From Panonychus citri (lineage: Eukaryota; Arthropoda; Arachnida; Trombidiformes; Tetranychidae), in assembly GCF_014898815.1 (NCBI RefSeq), contig NW_026515543.1:3472001-3536000 (forward strand): a DNA stretch of 64,000 nucleotides, written 5' to 3'. The notes under the pieces were generated by a model. The model ran no database searches and was not told the origin of the DNA. It saw nothing but the letters and a program-made list of their open reading frames with translations. A program made the translations under genes and the position numbers. Positions 1 to 14,900 of this stretch are shown one piece after another (within the stretch, counting starts at the first letter, position 1; every line of letters begins with the position of its first letter).

Positions 1-879
1 TGAATGAGTATTTTGCTTCAAAATATCATCATCATCATCATCTCTTTCTTTTCCTCTCTTAGATTTATCTTCAATATAAACAAGGAAACATTCATCATTC
101 ATCATTCATCCCTGATTCCTTATCATCATCCAACAGTATTAATAATATTAATCTGGCAACACCAAAATAAAGCAAAGTGATCACCTTATCTCAATTATCA
201 TCTACATTATCCTCATCATATGTATTATCAGGATGGAGATGAAAAAAGAGACAAAGTTCACCCAACAACATGTTCCTCATTGAGATTGAATTAGATGATA
301 AGAAAGAGATGTCAACCTTTATCCCCTTTAAAGATCAAGAGTAATTTCAAACAATCAAATATTAAATTAATTGGTAAGTGATGGAAGAAAAAAAAAATAA
401 TTCACCTCAATCATCATCTGATCATTAGTTTGATTTATATTCAATGATGATAATCATAAATTGACTGATTAAATGACAAGATAATTTATCTTCTCAATAG
501 AGATGAATGAAAGATCTGAGCATATGTAACAAGTAATTGACTTTTTATTAGATAAAATTGTCATGAGAATGATGAAAGAAAAAGATAGAGAACTGAATCT
601 ATCATCTTCCTTTCTAATATTTTGTTATAAAGAAAAATACTCTCATCATAACGGTAAATGTATTCTAATGCATAGGTAGATGTATTAATACATTAGGTTA
701 CACTTTTCGTATTATTATTTGAAAGAAATTCAAAAACTAACACAAATATTATTTTTTTTCTCTCTTTTATATTTTATTTCTATTCTAGGTCACCCTCTTC
801 TTTTCGTGTTCTATGAGTACTCACTACCCACCCTCGAGTGTTCTAATAGCTGTTGACTCTTAAATCAGTTGTCAGGAGT

Positions 880-880
<1 letters not shown>

Positions 881-934
<54 letters not shown>
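881..934. repeat. (GA)27 microsatellite
   Basis: Uninterrupted AG dinucleotide run of 54 bases, the longest pure one in the window. Confidence 0.98.
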
Positions 935-936
<2 letters not shown>

Positions 937-1454
937 AATGATATCACTATTGGCTCATTGACGCTCTTTTATATTGGTGATTTTAATAACAGTGATAAAC
1001 TAGTGACTCGAAAATCAACTGGTTAATGTACAAATTTGTACTACGGTCGAGTACCTATTGAAGTATCTTTCTCTCTGGTGAGGAATCAAAAGGATAATCC
1101 TAAATTAACTCAAGAGGGAGATCGTGAAATTAAACAACAAAAGAGAGTCACATTCAATCACAATAGATTATCGTAAATTATTGACGTTTTTTACTCTCCA
1201 CTAAAGGTTCACTTGTATTGAAAATTATTGATTTGGATTTAAAAACAATAGGAATTGAATGATCAAAATTCACGACGATTTGGACTAAACTCTTATCATT
1301 GGTAATCTGATAGTTAAATTGGATCGATTTGTTTGGTTCATTAAAAATGGAAAACGATAACCAAACAGAATCTCATCATTTTCGTTTAATCATCAATATT
1401 TAGAACTTTTCTCTAAACCCATTCGAGACCTTTTTTTGTTGACCTTTCTAATGG

Positions 1455-1479
1455 TCTCTCTCTCTCTCTCTCTCTCTCT
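1455..1479. repeat. (TC)n microsatellite
   Basis: Pure TC run of about 25 bases, on the opposite strand sense to the (GA)27 tract 520 bases upstream. Confidence 0.95.
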
Positions 1480-1690
1480 AGCTTTTCTCTAGTGAATATA
1501 CATTGTAAAAACTAAAGGAATTGGAATTATCATCGAAAATGGATCAAAGATAAAGAGATAGGAAGATGAGCTTTAAATGTCACCTCGAAATTCAATAGCA
1601 ACAATTAATCCTTGTCTCATCCCAAAGGAACGCACTAAAAGGGACTGTCATATTTCACTAATCTTTTTTTCCTTCTCTTACTTTAATTTC

Positions 1691-1695
<5 letters not shown>

Positions 1696-1728
<33 letters not shown>
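1696..1728. repeat. (TC)n microsatellite
   Basis: Pure TC run of about 33 bases. It produces a Leu/Ser-rich spurious frame on the plus strand that should not be read as a gene. Confidence 0.95.
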
Positions 1729-1733
<5 letters not shown>

Positions 1734-4700
1734 TCATCCTCATCTTCCTCCCTCATACCACCTCCTCCTATTTTTATTGTTGTTGAAACTATTCAACATA
1801 TAAGATATCAATCGGATTGTCTTTTAAAAAGATTGCCTGATGAGTCTAATGATAACAATATAATTTGAATCATGATTACGTTGATAATGATTATGATGAT
1901 GATCAGCATCACTTACCAATTATCAAAACCATTTACTACTTATATATATCTTTCAGATTCCCCTGATGAAATTGAGTGTCCATCATTAAAATCAACAACA
2001 ATAACAACAAGTAGATAATCCAAATCTGTTCATCCTCATCCTCTCATCCCATCTGTCTATAAATTTATCATTTTTTACTCTTGATAATCAACATTTAATG
2101 ATGATTATCTTAAATAATGTTTATCCGCATCCTTTTTGGCATTTTTTTTTTCTATCCTTCACATTTACATGCTGATCGTTTCTCAATACCTTTTGTGATC
2201 CACATTCTTACCTGTTAATCACCAATGACATCAATTTAGCTAATCACTTTTCCTCTTCTTTTTTGTCCTAAATAAACTCCCAAAACTAAATAACTCACAA
2301 TCAATTGTCTCAACAACACAGGTAACAATGCGAAATGAATCAATCATCACTATACACATATTATCATTCAAATTGGTACGATAATCATCGTAATTGCGGT
2401 AACAATTAGTGCTCAACTTAACAAGCAGAAAGGGAAAAAAAGATGAGCTGAAAGAAAAGGATTAACAATCATAATAAAGCACAAAGACTAAGCTCTTCCT
2501 GGATGATGACAAAGGATGATAATGGTTAACCACAACAACATGTCCTCCCACTAATAACACTGATAAATAACAATTGTAATTGATGGATTTGTCAGGTAAA
2601 TATGATGATGATAAGAAGATAAATTTCTCATCTTTCTCTCTCTCTCTCTCATCTTTTCCTTTTATTGGTAAAAACTTAGAAGTCATTTTCTTACCTTGAA
2701 GAGAAAGTGATTAAAGGATTTCATCTATTTTTTTATTCTTAATTGTTAGAGAGCAAGCAAACTATCAGTTAATCCTTTTCCAAAGATAATAATTGGATAA
2801 AGTGGACGAGATTAATGAAAAGAAAGCCCTTCAGGGTCAATGGATAACAATTAACAATAGAATTGATAAAGAAAATCAATCTACCTGTTTGAAGAGTAAA
2901 CAATTGACAGTTAAACCATTTTGGGGACAATTTAAACTAATAAACAATCAGTAAGATAATTTACTCTTAAATAACTAAACCAGGTAAGAAAATTAAGCAA
3001 ATACAAACAATTAACCAGTTAATTAAAGGTAATTATTGAAAATGAACTCAAATAAACATTAACTGTTCTCGTTACAAGTTGATCGGTTTATTAACTTGAT
3101 TACCTTGATTATTATCAATTTTAAATTGTAATTATTTTTATCTTGTACTAGATTTTCCTGATTATCATCATTATTATTACATTTTGTTGACAAACTAATA
3201 ACAATTTACTTGATTAGATTGAGATACAATCAGTAATAAGATGAAGATGAAACCAAAACATTGACAAGTAACATGAAACTGTTTCCATTTCTAATAAGCA
3301 TCAGAGACAAAATCGATTCCAATAATGATGTTACCTGATCATTTACTCATATTCATAGTTAGTTAATTTAACTATAATTTATCTTAATTGATGATGAAAA
3401 TTCTGAGAATGAGAAAATTTCTTCCATTACAATTAACTAATCGATTTTGGTCTCAAGAAACTTTACCAAATTGGTTCTAAAACGCATTCGATTGCTAATT
3501 AAGGGACAATATGAACATTTACCTAATTATTTACTTATAACAATTAACAAACTGAATCTATTTTCGGTCATCAGAATCAGTTAGTTATGAATAGAAGTTT
3601 AAAATTTCTGGTAACCCTTTCAATTTGTATTTGCTGTTAATAGATTGTTATTATTAATATTATTTTGGTTGAAACTAATTATTTCAGTTGAGATGATTTT
3701 AACAATCAGTAAATAGTCACAATCAAATGATAATAGTAACCAATTCACTTGAGTAAATTGTTAGATATGAAACTTATATTTACAGAATGAATTGAAAACT
3801 TTTTTTTCTTATGAATGAGATTTTTTTTTATACTTTCTCTCAATATAATAACACTAACATTTGATTATTCATGTTCATCCAAAGGTAAATTATTATTACA
3901 ATTATGATAATTTATCATAATCAAGTTTATCTAGATGATAAAAGATGATGAATGAATTACAATTTCAATTGATGACGATGAGAAAATATTTGAAACTTGA
4001 ATGAGTTTCAAATTCATGGTGGAAATTTGCCAATTTTTGTAATAATTTCATCAACTAATCGTTCATCTTAATTGTTATTGATTCTCATCAATTCGCTTGA
4101 TTATCATTTGTTTGCCTCTTTTTAATCACTATTGGATATATTCACTGATTGTTAGATATTCTTAATGTTATTTGATGACAAACAATTTAACCAGAATCAA
4201 TGGTTAATGTAAAATCATATTCATGTAAAAGCTAATGGAGGTTATCATTTAGATCTAGTTTTTTGTATCAAAAGAATCAAAATAAATGAAAAATTTTATC
4301 CTCATCACTTATCCTCATCTTTAATCATCTTCATCATCATCATCATCGAGAATCATAATAATCAAATGGAATTTTTTTTTCTAATGGAATCAATTTATTT
4401 ATATCTCTTTACAATTTCTAATATTGAATTAACTTTCTCAGCATTTTGATTATCATTGCGGAAATATAATCTTTCCGGTTAACACTATTACCAAAACGAC
4501 AATTAACTGAATTACACTTTGAATTGTTATTCCAACAATTAGTTAATTGAATTGAGATTTTGCTTGTTCATTTTTTTTTACTTTGTTTTCAAACCTGAAG
4601 ATAATTAATTTTAAGTGTCAACTGTGTTGTTAATGAATTATTAATATTAATACAATTAATGAATAGGATGATTACATTTGTCAATTTATTAATTCATTGA

Positions 4701-6584
4701 ATTGATTAAAGTAATTAGGGTAAAGTTTAATTGCTGCCAGTCAATTAGATATGAATGTGAAATCAATTATCATTAACTGGAAATACTTAATTTCTCATCA
4801 ATTGAATCTAATTATTATGATTAACCATCAGCCTAATTTAATGATTATAATTATGAAGAGAAGTTTAAATTGTTCATTAATTTGTCATCTCCTTTCAACT
4901 TATTGTTACAATTATACTTTTTAATGATCTTTTCATGATTATGGTGATTAAATTGATGATGATTTATATCATCATCTTCAATGGATGATAATAGTCACAG
5001 AGAGAGAGAGAGAGAGAAAAACTTTTTCTTTTCTTTTTTTTGATTAACGTTTCGATCTCTTTGCAATTAGTATATCGGTCCCTCGGTCCGTTTGTTTTTC
5101 TTTGTTTGGGTTTTGATTGTTGTGAATTAATTGTTAATCTTATTTAATGATTACTTTCTGATTAATGTACATTTAATTTTCTATCATTTCTATTGTAAAC
5201 TAACGGTTGTAAGTGGATATTAATTTTAGTGCTTATGTTGTGTGTTTATGGTTAATCCAATTATTGAATCACTTTTCGGGTTTTGTTGTTCAGGCCTAAG
5301 GTTTTAAGGGAAGTATTTTTTACATTTGTTTTCCTTTTGTGTTTATGGATTTGACTTTGATTTTTTTTTTCTTATTCATCTTCTTCATCATCTTTGGTCT
5401 TCATCTTCCTCTATTGTGGCCATTGTTGTTGATATGATGGTTTGTATGATTTTCCGATGACTTTCAGTGATTATATATTCTGTTTACAAAGGTAAGTTTT
5501 TATCAAAACTTGTAATCTTAAACTGTAAGGGTAATTTGATATGATATAATGTATAAAATTTTGATTTGGTCAGTCAATTTGCCAGTCTATTAGGATATAT
5601 TAATATACTGGCTACTTGGTTACACATAATCACAAGGCTTTTGTATCATTTGTATCATGTAAAGTTGACCTTAAACCAAAAGAGAAGAGAAAAATTTTGG
5701 TAAAAATATTCTTTTCTCTTTTTATTTTCTTTCATTATCCTTGACCAATATGATAGAATAAGATGAAAATGTTGATTGTTTAGGTTAATTTACAAGTTGA
5801 TTTAACTCGTTCTATTTTCTTTGACCAATTGAACGAAAATTTGAAATTCAATTTCACCTTGTTTCCTTTTCTACTCCGTTCCAACCAATTAACAAAATGA
5901 TAACAATAATAACGATAATATTTATATGATGTTGAAGAAAATGTAAAATAATAAGTTCCAGGGAAGAGAAACTGAAAGTTTTATTTTCTATTGAGGTAAA
6001 AAGCTAAAGAGGAAGACTCGAAGATAAAAAGTGTGAGTAGTAAGAGAGAAAGAGAGAGAGAGAGATGAAGATACGGAAGAGAAAAGAGAAAATGAAATAA
6101 ACATTATGTTCCTATAGAAATAGGAGGTTCTTGTTGTAAGAGTAAAAGGATGAGGAGAGATGATGTCGGATGAAAATCATCTGAGGCGGAGTCATGATGA
6201 TAAGTGATGAGCCAATAGAAGAAGGAAACATTTTAGATTATTTAACATCTTAGTTTTTTCATTCTCTTTTCCTCAGTCATCATCCTTATCCTCCTTATCT
6301 TCATCCTCTACTCAAGCAAGAGAAAAACTTACGAACACCTTATTAGTAAAATAACTCACTCTCTTTATGGAGTAACAACTTCCAATGATCATCATAACAC
6401 GAACAACAATTTAGCTACAATCAACTTGCATTCTCCTTAAATTTATCTTCATCCTGATCAATCGGAGTCCTTTTAATAACTTGAATAATTGTCGCTCATT
6501 AATTTTGAGAATAACGTACAAGTGATTAATTAATTTACTTTTTCTTTTCTTTTCTTTTTTTTTTATCCAACTTTCTCTTCATCA

Positions 6585-8920
6585 ATGATGGAAAATCAAA
6601 CGGATGATGATTTGTGTTCCAATGGAAGTGACCATTCATTAATTGATCAAAGCGAATTAATCACTAACAAAACAATCGCCAATAACAATAATAGTGTTTC
6701 TACAACTGGTCCTAACAATTTAATCAATTCCAATTCGAGCATTTCAATTTCTAAATCATCTCCTAAATCACCGCCGAAATTATCGTTCAGCATAAGTCGA
6801 CTTTTATCTAAATCAACGAACCCACCGAGCTCCAGTTTATCTTTATCATCGACAATTAATTCACAAAATTCACTATCAACGGTTGATTGTGTTAAAACTT
6901 TTGGCAAATGTTTAACATCGATAATTGTTACACCAACAATTACAAATCATCATCATCAACAATCAAGTAAAAATGTTGTATCACCAACATCACCAATTCC
7001 AGTTACAATTATCTCAACATCTTCACCTTCATCCTCTTCACCTTTATCCTTATCCTTATCATCAACAGGATCATCAACAATTACAACGATTACTTCAACC
7101 TCATCTTCATCTTCATCCTCCTCATCATCGACAACACTTAACCATGTAAATAATAATAATAATAATAATAATTTGATCTCTTCTTCAACCACATCTTCAT
7201 CATCTTCTTCAATCTCTGCCAAGGATAATAGTTTAATCATTGATGAATTAACTCGTAATGGTAAATTAAAAGGTAATTTAAGTCCAATCTCATTTGGATC
7301 TAAATTGTCAACCACCTTAATCACAGGGTTATACAATCATCATGTTAACAATCATCACCTTAATCATCATAATAACAACAATCGATCAACATCAACAACA
7401 CCTCCTCCTCTATCATCTTCATCATCATCACTTTCATCATCAACAACAATTAACTCATTAAAAGGTTGTCCTGATAAAGATGCTAATAATTTTAATGATA
7501 AATCTGTTAATAGTAATCAAAATACTAATGATAATTTAATGACCACCACTTTTTATCATCATTATATTACTGATGCTTTTAGTGATTCAATGTTGCGACT
7601 TCATGGTGTTCATCCTCATCATCCTTCACATCATCACCTTTATCATCCTCATCATCATCCGTTAACCAATGGAAACTCATCTAATCATTCAATTTCATCT
7701 CATCCATCGAGACCTTATCAATCAGGTAAATGATTTATTTTACATTTAACAATTAATTTCATGTTAATCATAATCAATCTGGTTGTTTGTTCAAACAAAT
7801 TTTCGGTTTTCTCATAATTTAATCATTGACCAGAATTAAACTGAGTTGATATTGACATGACTAAGGTCAAGCTAATCATGTTTATCATGATAAATAAATT
7901 ATTCAAGTTAACCTGATAATCCAAATGGGAATTACAAGTTAATACTAGGAAATTATACTTTCTAATCAAATTATGATTATCTTGATTGTCAACGATTAGT
8001 TATCATCATGAACATTTTCCTATCTAAAATTAGCCTGATAGTTATCTTTAGAATTGAATTTTCATATTTACTCAGCTTAAGATTAATTGCTAAGAATTGA
8101 CCTTATGAATATTATTAATCCAATGGTCACAATAAAAAGTTATTTAGAATGTTATTATTACAATTTATTGATCATCTTCAGTTTTATTAAACTGATTCCG
8201 TTATTTATAACTCATTTCAATTTGATTCCTTTCCTAATTGTTGAAATTTAATTGATTGTTACATTAGACACTCCGGTTGATATTGACATGGACGAAGGTG
8301 TTACCTCAGATTCTGATTGCGAATCAGATATAACTGAACAAACAGGATTAGGAGATAAAGATAGTAAAGGTATTGGTGGTGATGAAGATGGTTCATCCCC
8401 TGGTTCTGTGGGTCATGGAGGAGGAGGAGGAAGTTCCAACGGAGGTGGACTCAACGGAAGTGGTCCAAATAGACGGAAAAAGAAAACACGAACAGTTTTC
8501 ACTCGAAGTCAAGTTTTCCAATTAGAATCAACGTTTGACATAAAACGTTACCTGTCTAGTTCAGAGAGAGCGGGTTTGGCCGCGTCCCTTCATTTAACTG
8601 AGACTCAGGTGAAAATATGGTTTCAAAATCGTCGAAACAAATGGAAGCGACAAATCGCCGCTGAAATGGAAGCACATAACATGGCTCAAGCCGCCGCTCA
8701 ACGGATCAGAGCAGTTCCTATCCTTTATCACCCTTGCCCACCAACAGTCAACACCAACCACCTTCATCATCCCCATGTTTCCGGAATGGAAACCTCACTG
8801 ACCGTTGGCTCACCGCCGGGTACAAATGGAGGACCGGCTCCCACCCTACATCCAACTCTCCATCATCCACTTTCATACTCAATCAAACAACTACTAACAA
8901 GGCCCAACAAAACATGTTAA
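6585..8920 (+). CDS. Hmx: Hmx-family (Nkx5/H6) homeobox transcription factor, two exons
   Basis: A nuclear DNA-binding factor; Hmx proteins specify sensory and central nervous system cell types in animals. Exons are 6585-7725 and 8268-8920, joined phase 1 across a GT-AG intron (donor CAG/GTAAAT, acceptor CATTAG). This gives 597 residues. The homeodomain lies at about 451-510 with WFQNRRNKWKRQ in helix 3. The tract after it (AAEMEAHNMAQAAAQR...VPILYH) is the diagnostic Hmx C-terminal extension. Exon 1 is mostly Ser/Asn/His low complexity but carries FSISRLL at residues 68-74, which resembles the short N-terminal eh1-like motif of Hmx proteins. An acidic and then Gly-rich stretch precedes the homeodomain. 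The start ATG opens the frame after a pyrimidine-rich leader. A further 5' exon cannot be excluded. Family assignment is very secure; the exon 1 length is slightly less so. Confidence 0.95.
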
Positions 8921-11900
8921 CACTTCCAAGTCCTTGTTAATTATTATTAATTATTACAACTTATCATCATTAACTATTATCTTTCATCATCATTTATGAT
9001 TATTAACAATTTAATCATTTCTTTTAATTATTATTATTGTATAATCTTTATTAGTTATTAACTAATTGTCAACAAATGTAATTATTATTATTATTTAACA
9101 AAAAGAAAACAAAATCAATGCCAATCTTAAGCTTTCCAATTGTGTAACATTGGAAACAAAAACAACAATCAAAACAATCAAAGGAATTATCAATCAATTA
9201 AAATCACTTTCCTTTTAATTGTTGCAATCGAAAGAAAAATAAAATTTCAACAGAAAATCAAAAGACAATTAATTAATCATATTGATCGCGTGTAAGTTAA
9301 TTAAAGTAGATCATTAATCAAGTTAACACTCACAAAATGTATGATTAACATTTTATCAACTTTTTTTTATGGTTAATAAATCAACTTGTTAACAATCAGT
9401 TGATTTACTTTGCTTTTAATTCAAAGCAATTAATATTAAATGAAAATTATTAGCCTCAGGGTAAATTATATCAACAATTAATCAACACAATATTTGATGT
9501 AATTTATCAAGGGAATTGCTATTTATTATTTAATTACTACAATTATGATTAAACTAATCTACTAATATAATTATGATTATCAAATATTAATAATATGATG
9601 ATTAATGAGCAGCAATTAATAAATTATCATTTGATTAAAATAGTATGAAAAAAAGTGAGAAACAGTTAATTTTGATTGATCAAATTGTTAACATTAATGT
9701 GGCTTGATTGTTATCATAATTTATTGATTGTTACTTTGTAAATGAGGAAACTTTTTTCTTATGGTTTCTTCAATTGCAAGTAAATTTTTTGTTAAATTGT
9801 ATCTTATTATTAACAGTTAACTAAATCATGACAATTTACCAGCAGAATGTTAATCATTAGTAAAACAATCAAAGAGAAATTAAAGATTAGGAAAACATTG
9901 AAAGTCAATTTACACCGTTGATTATGATTAACGACAATTAAGTAATCGTTATCATTATATTTTGAGGTTGATGGTTAATATTAGTTGTTTATGATTAGTT
10001 AATCAGTCAAGATGAAAGTTAATCATCATCTTTTTTTGTTTCTCCAATTACAATGAACAGTTTTATCCAATCAACCGGAAAGTAGCAAATCTTAATCATC
10101 ATATTCTAATATCACTTTTTCATCCTCATCTTCCTCATCTTCTCATTGATCATCATGAGTAACCACCAAGAGAGAGGGTGGTAAAGGCGTTGCCAGGGTG
10201 GAAGGTGGGATTTCATGTGAGGTGGAGCTTCCAGAGAGTGTGTAACTTTGTGATCTCTGTAAACATTAGGAAGACAAAATAATGATATTTAATTGTCGAT
10301 TGTCAATTGATAATCATCACCAAAAGTGATTAACATTCAAGGTGAGAGAAAGATAATCAGTTGATTGTTCAATTCAGGGGGAATTGTAAATCATTTACTT
10401 TTGATTAATCGTGATTTGTGATTCATGTTAATTGATTAATTGAATGGATAAACTTTGTTTTTTTTTCTGTCTGATAATCGTTTCCATTCACATTGATTGT
10501 AATTAGACTTGATTAAATTATCAATATAATTAATTAATTAAACTACTTAATAACAATAATAACAACTGATAAACATGAAAATCAAGAGACATGATTAGTA
10601 AATTGTAATAATATCATAATCATTAGTTTCAATGCTGTTTAAATTAATCCACTGAGAGTTGATTATTATTATTATTATTTTTGTTACTCTTAATCTGATT
10701 AATATTTACAGTTGAACAAAATAATTATATTCACAATTAAAATGATGATTATCAATTTTAATGGTTTAGGTGGTTCATTTATTTTTGACAATTTAATATA
10801 TATAAATTACGATCAATATACTTAACCATATAAAACAATTAACTTAACGATATTAAATTTTCCTGTCAAGATTCAATTTGATTTTTCAACTTTCCTTTGG
10901 TGATTGTTGACAATTTATCCTAATAAATATAATGAGGATGATACAATGATAATAATGAGGATGATAATATGATATTAATAATAATGATTAAAGGATGAGG
11001 AAGATAAGTGGGAGAGGAAAGTAACTTATCATGATAAGTTTATCCATTACAGATTAGTGATGATAAAAGTAAATTAAAGTACAACTTTGAAATCATTAAG
11101 AAAGTCAGTTAGAAACAAATAAATATAAATCAAGTGTAACTCTGTTAATATAAATTAAATAATCAGGTAATAGTATATATCTTAAGTTGTTCATCTTGTT
11201 AGGGTTTGTGTAGGTGGTGATGAAGATGAAGATGAGGATGAAGATGAGGATGAGGATGATATTTATTTTACATCTTCTCTTGTATTTTTGGCTTGTTTTA
11301 AAGATGAATCTTTCCTTTTATGTTATTGTTATTTGCGCAATTTGCTTGTTTCTTGTGGCTCAAAGAGGGATGAAGATGGAGATGATGATGATGATAATGC
11401 TTCGGGAGAGAGAGAGAAATGATCAAGATGAGAGTGAGAAGTAAATAAAGTTGACAGTGTGAAAAACGATATAACATTTTTTGTATGGGTTGTTACTCTT
11501 GTTTTGGTGAATCTCTCTTGACTATACATTTAATATCTAAATATATTGTTACACATTTTAGGTAATGTGTTAAAGGTAAGTCGATAATGTTGTCAAATAA
11601 ATGTATGAATCCAATCATTAATCTCAATTTTTCTTGGACATGAAGCTTAATCAACGGTTAATCAATAAACAGGATCATAAATATACTCTCAGTTTATATA
11701 CAAATAACATGGTTCTAAAAGATTTCCTTGCCAACAATCAGAGTGATAATGTTAATCTTAATGATGATCATATTTAACTTGAGCCTTTACAATCATGTTG
11801 TTGTTGTTACCTGAAAATAACAGCGGATGAAATTGATTAAATCAACAAATCATTATTAACAACATTTACCGTTAGCTATAAACAGTGATCAACATGATAA

Positions 11901-14900
11901 AGTAAATAACATTTAAACTAACCTTTTTTTTCAATCAATTTTCCAATTAAATGTTTCAATTAGATTTTAATTTAAACAATTAAAGCAAATTTTTGAATTT
12001 ATTCTCACTTTCCAAGAGATGTGTTAACTCATCATCTTCCTTAATTGTGAAAAAGAAAGAAAGAAAAAAAGTTATGAATATAAGTTAATTGAGTGATGAA
12101 AAGATGACAAGATGATGAGAGAGTAGAAGAAGATGAAAAAAAGGTGAAGAAAAGGAAGATAAGTAATAGTAAGAATTAACTTATAATATGAGTTTCTTTT
12201 GACTCGTTTACGCGCCTGAAAGGTTTCTTAACAGCAATACAAAGATGATAATCATCCTCATCCTTATCTTCATCTTCATCTTCATCACAATATATATACA
12301 AATGTAGTCTTTTTTATCGGATGAATGAATTTCCCTTCAACATTAACTGTTGACTTAGTTACTAGTTTACCTCATTCAGTCATTACTTTTCATCAGCATC
12401 AGCAAAAACCACCGTTATCATCCTCATCCTCATCATCTCCATCTCCATCCTCATCTTCATCTTTCCCCTTCTTTGTGATTACAGAGTGAAAGTCCATTCT
12501 AATGGTTGAATTACTCGTTGATTTCATCTCATTTCCAAATGAAACTGCGCAAGAAAAATACAAAGAAACAAGAAAATATCAGTTTACTTTATGTTTGTTG
12601 ACTACTGTGGTTTGTAATGATTATAACAACAAATCAACAAAGGTAATTATTGTTAACAAACTGTTATAACAATCTAATGAAAATAAAGCATTAAAAAAAA
12701 GACACTGTCACAATAATAACAACACGCAATAGTTACTATCATTTTCAATGATGAAACAATCAGCTAACTGTTTATATGATCATCAAGTTTTCATTTGATT
12801 GTAACAATCATCACACGATAAATCAACATCAACAATCAACTGAAAACATTGTATCATTTACTATTTTTATTAATCAGAAATTATCAGAGTTAATCAAGGT
12901 AAGAATGAACGGAAAAAAGTTAAATCAAATGCACCAAAAGGATTGATGCTTGATGTGATTAAATAGTATTATAATTATAATGAAAATGATAATAATCATC
13001 ATCATAATAACATTAAAAGTCAACTGATTAGAATATGAGATTAACTTGATATTTTCATTCTGACAGTTTTCTAATTTGAATTTAAAGAAGAAAAAAAAAA
13101 TAATATAAAAAGGTGAAAGAAAAAGAGGAAAAAAAGTTTTTTAAAAATTTAAAATCTCTCGAGATGATGAAGATAATGATGATAATGATGATAGAATATA
13201 ATAATAACAAGATAATCAGTATTTCTCAGTATAAAATAGATACTTCAAGTGAGGTTTCATTTTACTGAATTATCATTATTATGGATATTTGGTGAAGGTG
13301 AACATGAAGATAATGTAAACATTGAGATGTCAAGAATACTTTGAAACTCATTTCTCAAGATTATAGTTTCAATCTTTGTATCTTCATCTTCATCTTCATC
13401 CTCATCAGTATTATCATTTCTCAATAACCTTTTACTGTTCTTCTTGATGCTTTTTTTACGCAGTGTGAGAGATGAGAGAGAGAGAGAGAGAAAGGGAGAG
13501 ACTTGGGATGACATATTTCGTTGTCGATGTTGTCATTTTATTATTGTTATAAACGCGTTTGTTATCATCTTTTTAAGCGGATAACATAACCATCATCATC
13601 TTCATATTTGTCTTCATTGTCTTCCTCATCTCTCTCTCTCTCTCTATCTCTCTCTCACTCTTTGGTTTTTCCTCATCACTTTTACTTTACTCAGGTTCTT
13701 TATTGACAAGTACATCATCTTCATCATCTATTCTTGCTGGAAAACATTTTTAACAACATACACATTGTCCCAAGGGTTATTTTCATGGATTATGTACTTG
13801 ATCAAGCGAGAAAGAGATCCTGGGAGAGAAAGAGAAAAAAGAAAGAGAATATAAATACTTTGATGTAGATGATGATGATGATGATGATAATGAAAATGAT
13901 AGTGATGATGATGATGATGATGAGAGAGAGAGAGAAAGAAATAAAGTAGATAAAGCATAAAATGAGCATTGATGCTTCATTATAAGGTTAAAGTTAAGGT
14001 TAATGCAAAGAAGATACAGAAAGTGGTTTGTTTTATGTCAAATATCATAATCTTTTTTTACTTCATCACTATTTCCAACATCATTATCATCTTTTCAATA
14101 TATTCAACGAAAACTCATATCAATATTATCTTCTTAATTTCAATTTCTACTCATCAACTGAATCATGATACGAATAACGTTCTGGAACAAGATCAACCCA
14201 GAACTAAACATCACCTGCTCACATTTTATTCATATTTCCAGGTAATATCTTGGTGTCTTTCAGCCTTTTATATTTAATCTTTTCCTATCATCATCATTAC
14301 TATTATTATATTGTTATCTTTTTCATCATCTTCCTTGTTACTTTAATTTATCCTCACCTTGTATCATCTTTTTTTCTTCTTCTTCTCCCGTTTTCTGCTT
14401 ATGAAATTACCTTTTGAAACCAATAAACATTTAGAAGACAAATTGTGTTTCCACCTTCGAACTCGAAAAGTAGTTGAAAATAAATGATCTCCGATCGGTT
14501 TGATGATCATTATTATCACATGATAACGGTGAGTGTTTGTTAGATAGACTTGAACATCACAAACGATTGGGTGTGTCAGTTTATCTCTATCATTTTTCTC
14601 CTTTAATGATGATTATGATTGCGATGATGATGAAAATGATGATGGGCTAAACATGATATTTATGGAGGTTGGAAAGTAAAAGTAAAAAAAAAATGAATAT
14701 AAGTTAATATTTGAAGAGATCGTACTGATGATGATGATGAGGTTGGTCCAATCTATTCATCAATCTCAATGATCCATAAATAGGGAAAGAGTGAGAGAAA
14801 ATGATGATAAGAAAGGGAGAAAGTGAAAGAGAAACAAGATGATGGAGCCATAATTTTCATCCATAATTGTATCTCTCCCATCGATTAACAACTGACTCTT

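Larger units (their letters stand above)
1..6584. other. Gene-free 5' flank of Hmx
   Basis: No open frame here looks like a real coding exon. The stretch is AT-rich, with (GA)n/(CT)n tracts, ATC/ATG trinucleotide runs and many copies of CAATTAAC-like and ATTAATTA-like homeodomain-core strings. A purine-rich patch lies at about 6000-6070. It sits directly upstream of a developmental homeobox gene and could hold enhancers, but nothing in it can be named. Confidence 0.6.

Noticed and set aside
1577..1786. Plus-strand open frame of 69 codons
   Set aside because: Half of it is a translated (TC)n microsatellite; no family signature.
6647..7336. Antisense Asp/Glu/Leu-rich frames across Hmx exon 1
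   Set aside because: Mirror translation of the Ser-rich trinucleotide runs of the real exon.
13257..13514. Minus-strand 85-codon frame with an acidic run
   Set aside because: Composed of translated GA and ATC repeats; no conserved block or splice context.
13728..13980. His-rich and Ser-rich minus-strand frames
   Set aside because: Entirely produced by the GAT/GA microsatellite.
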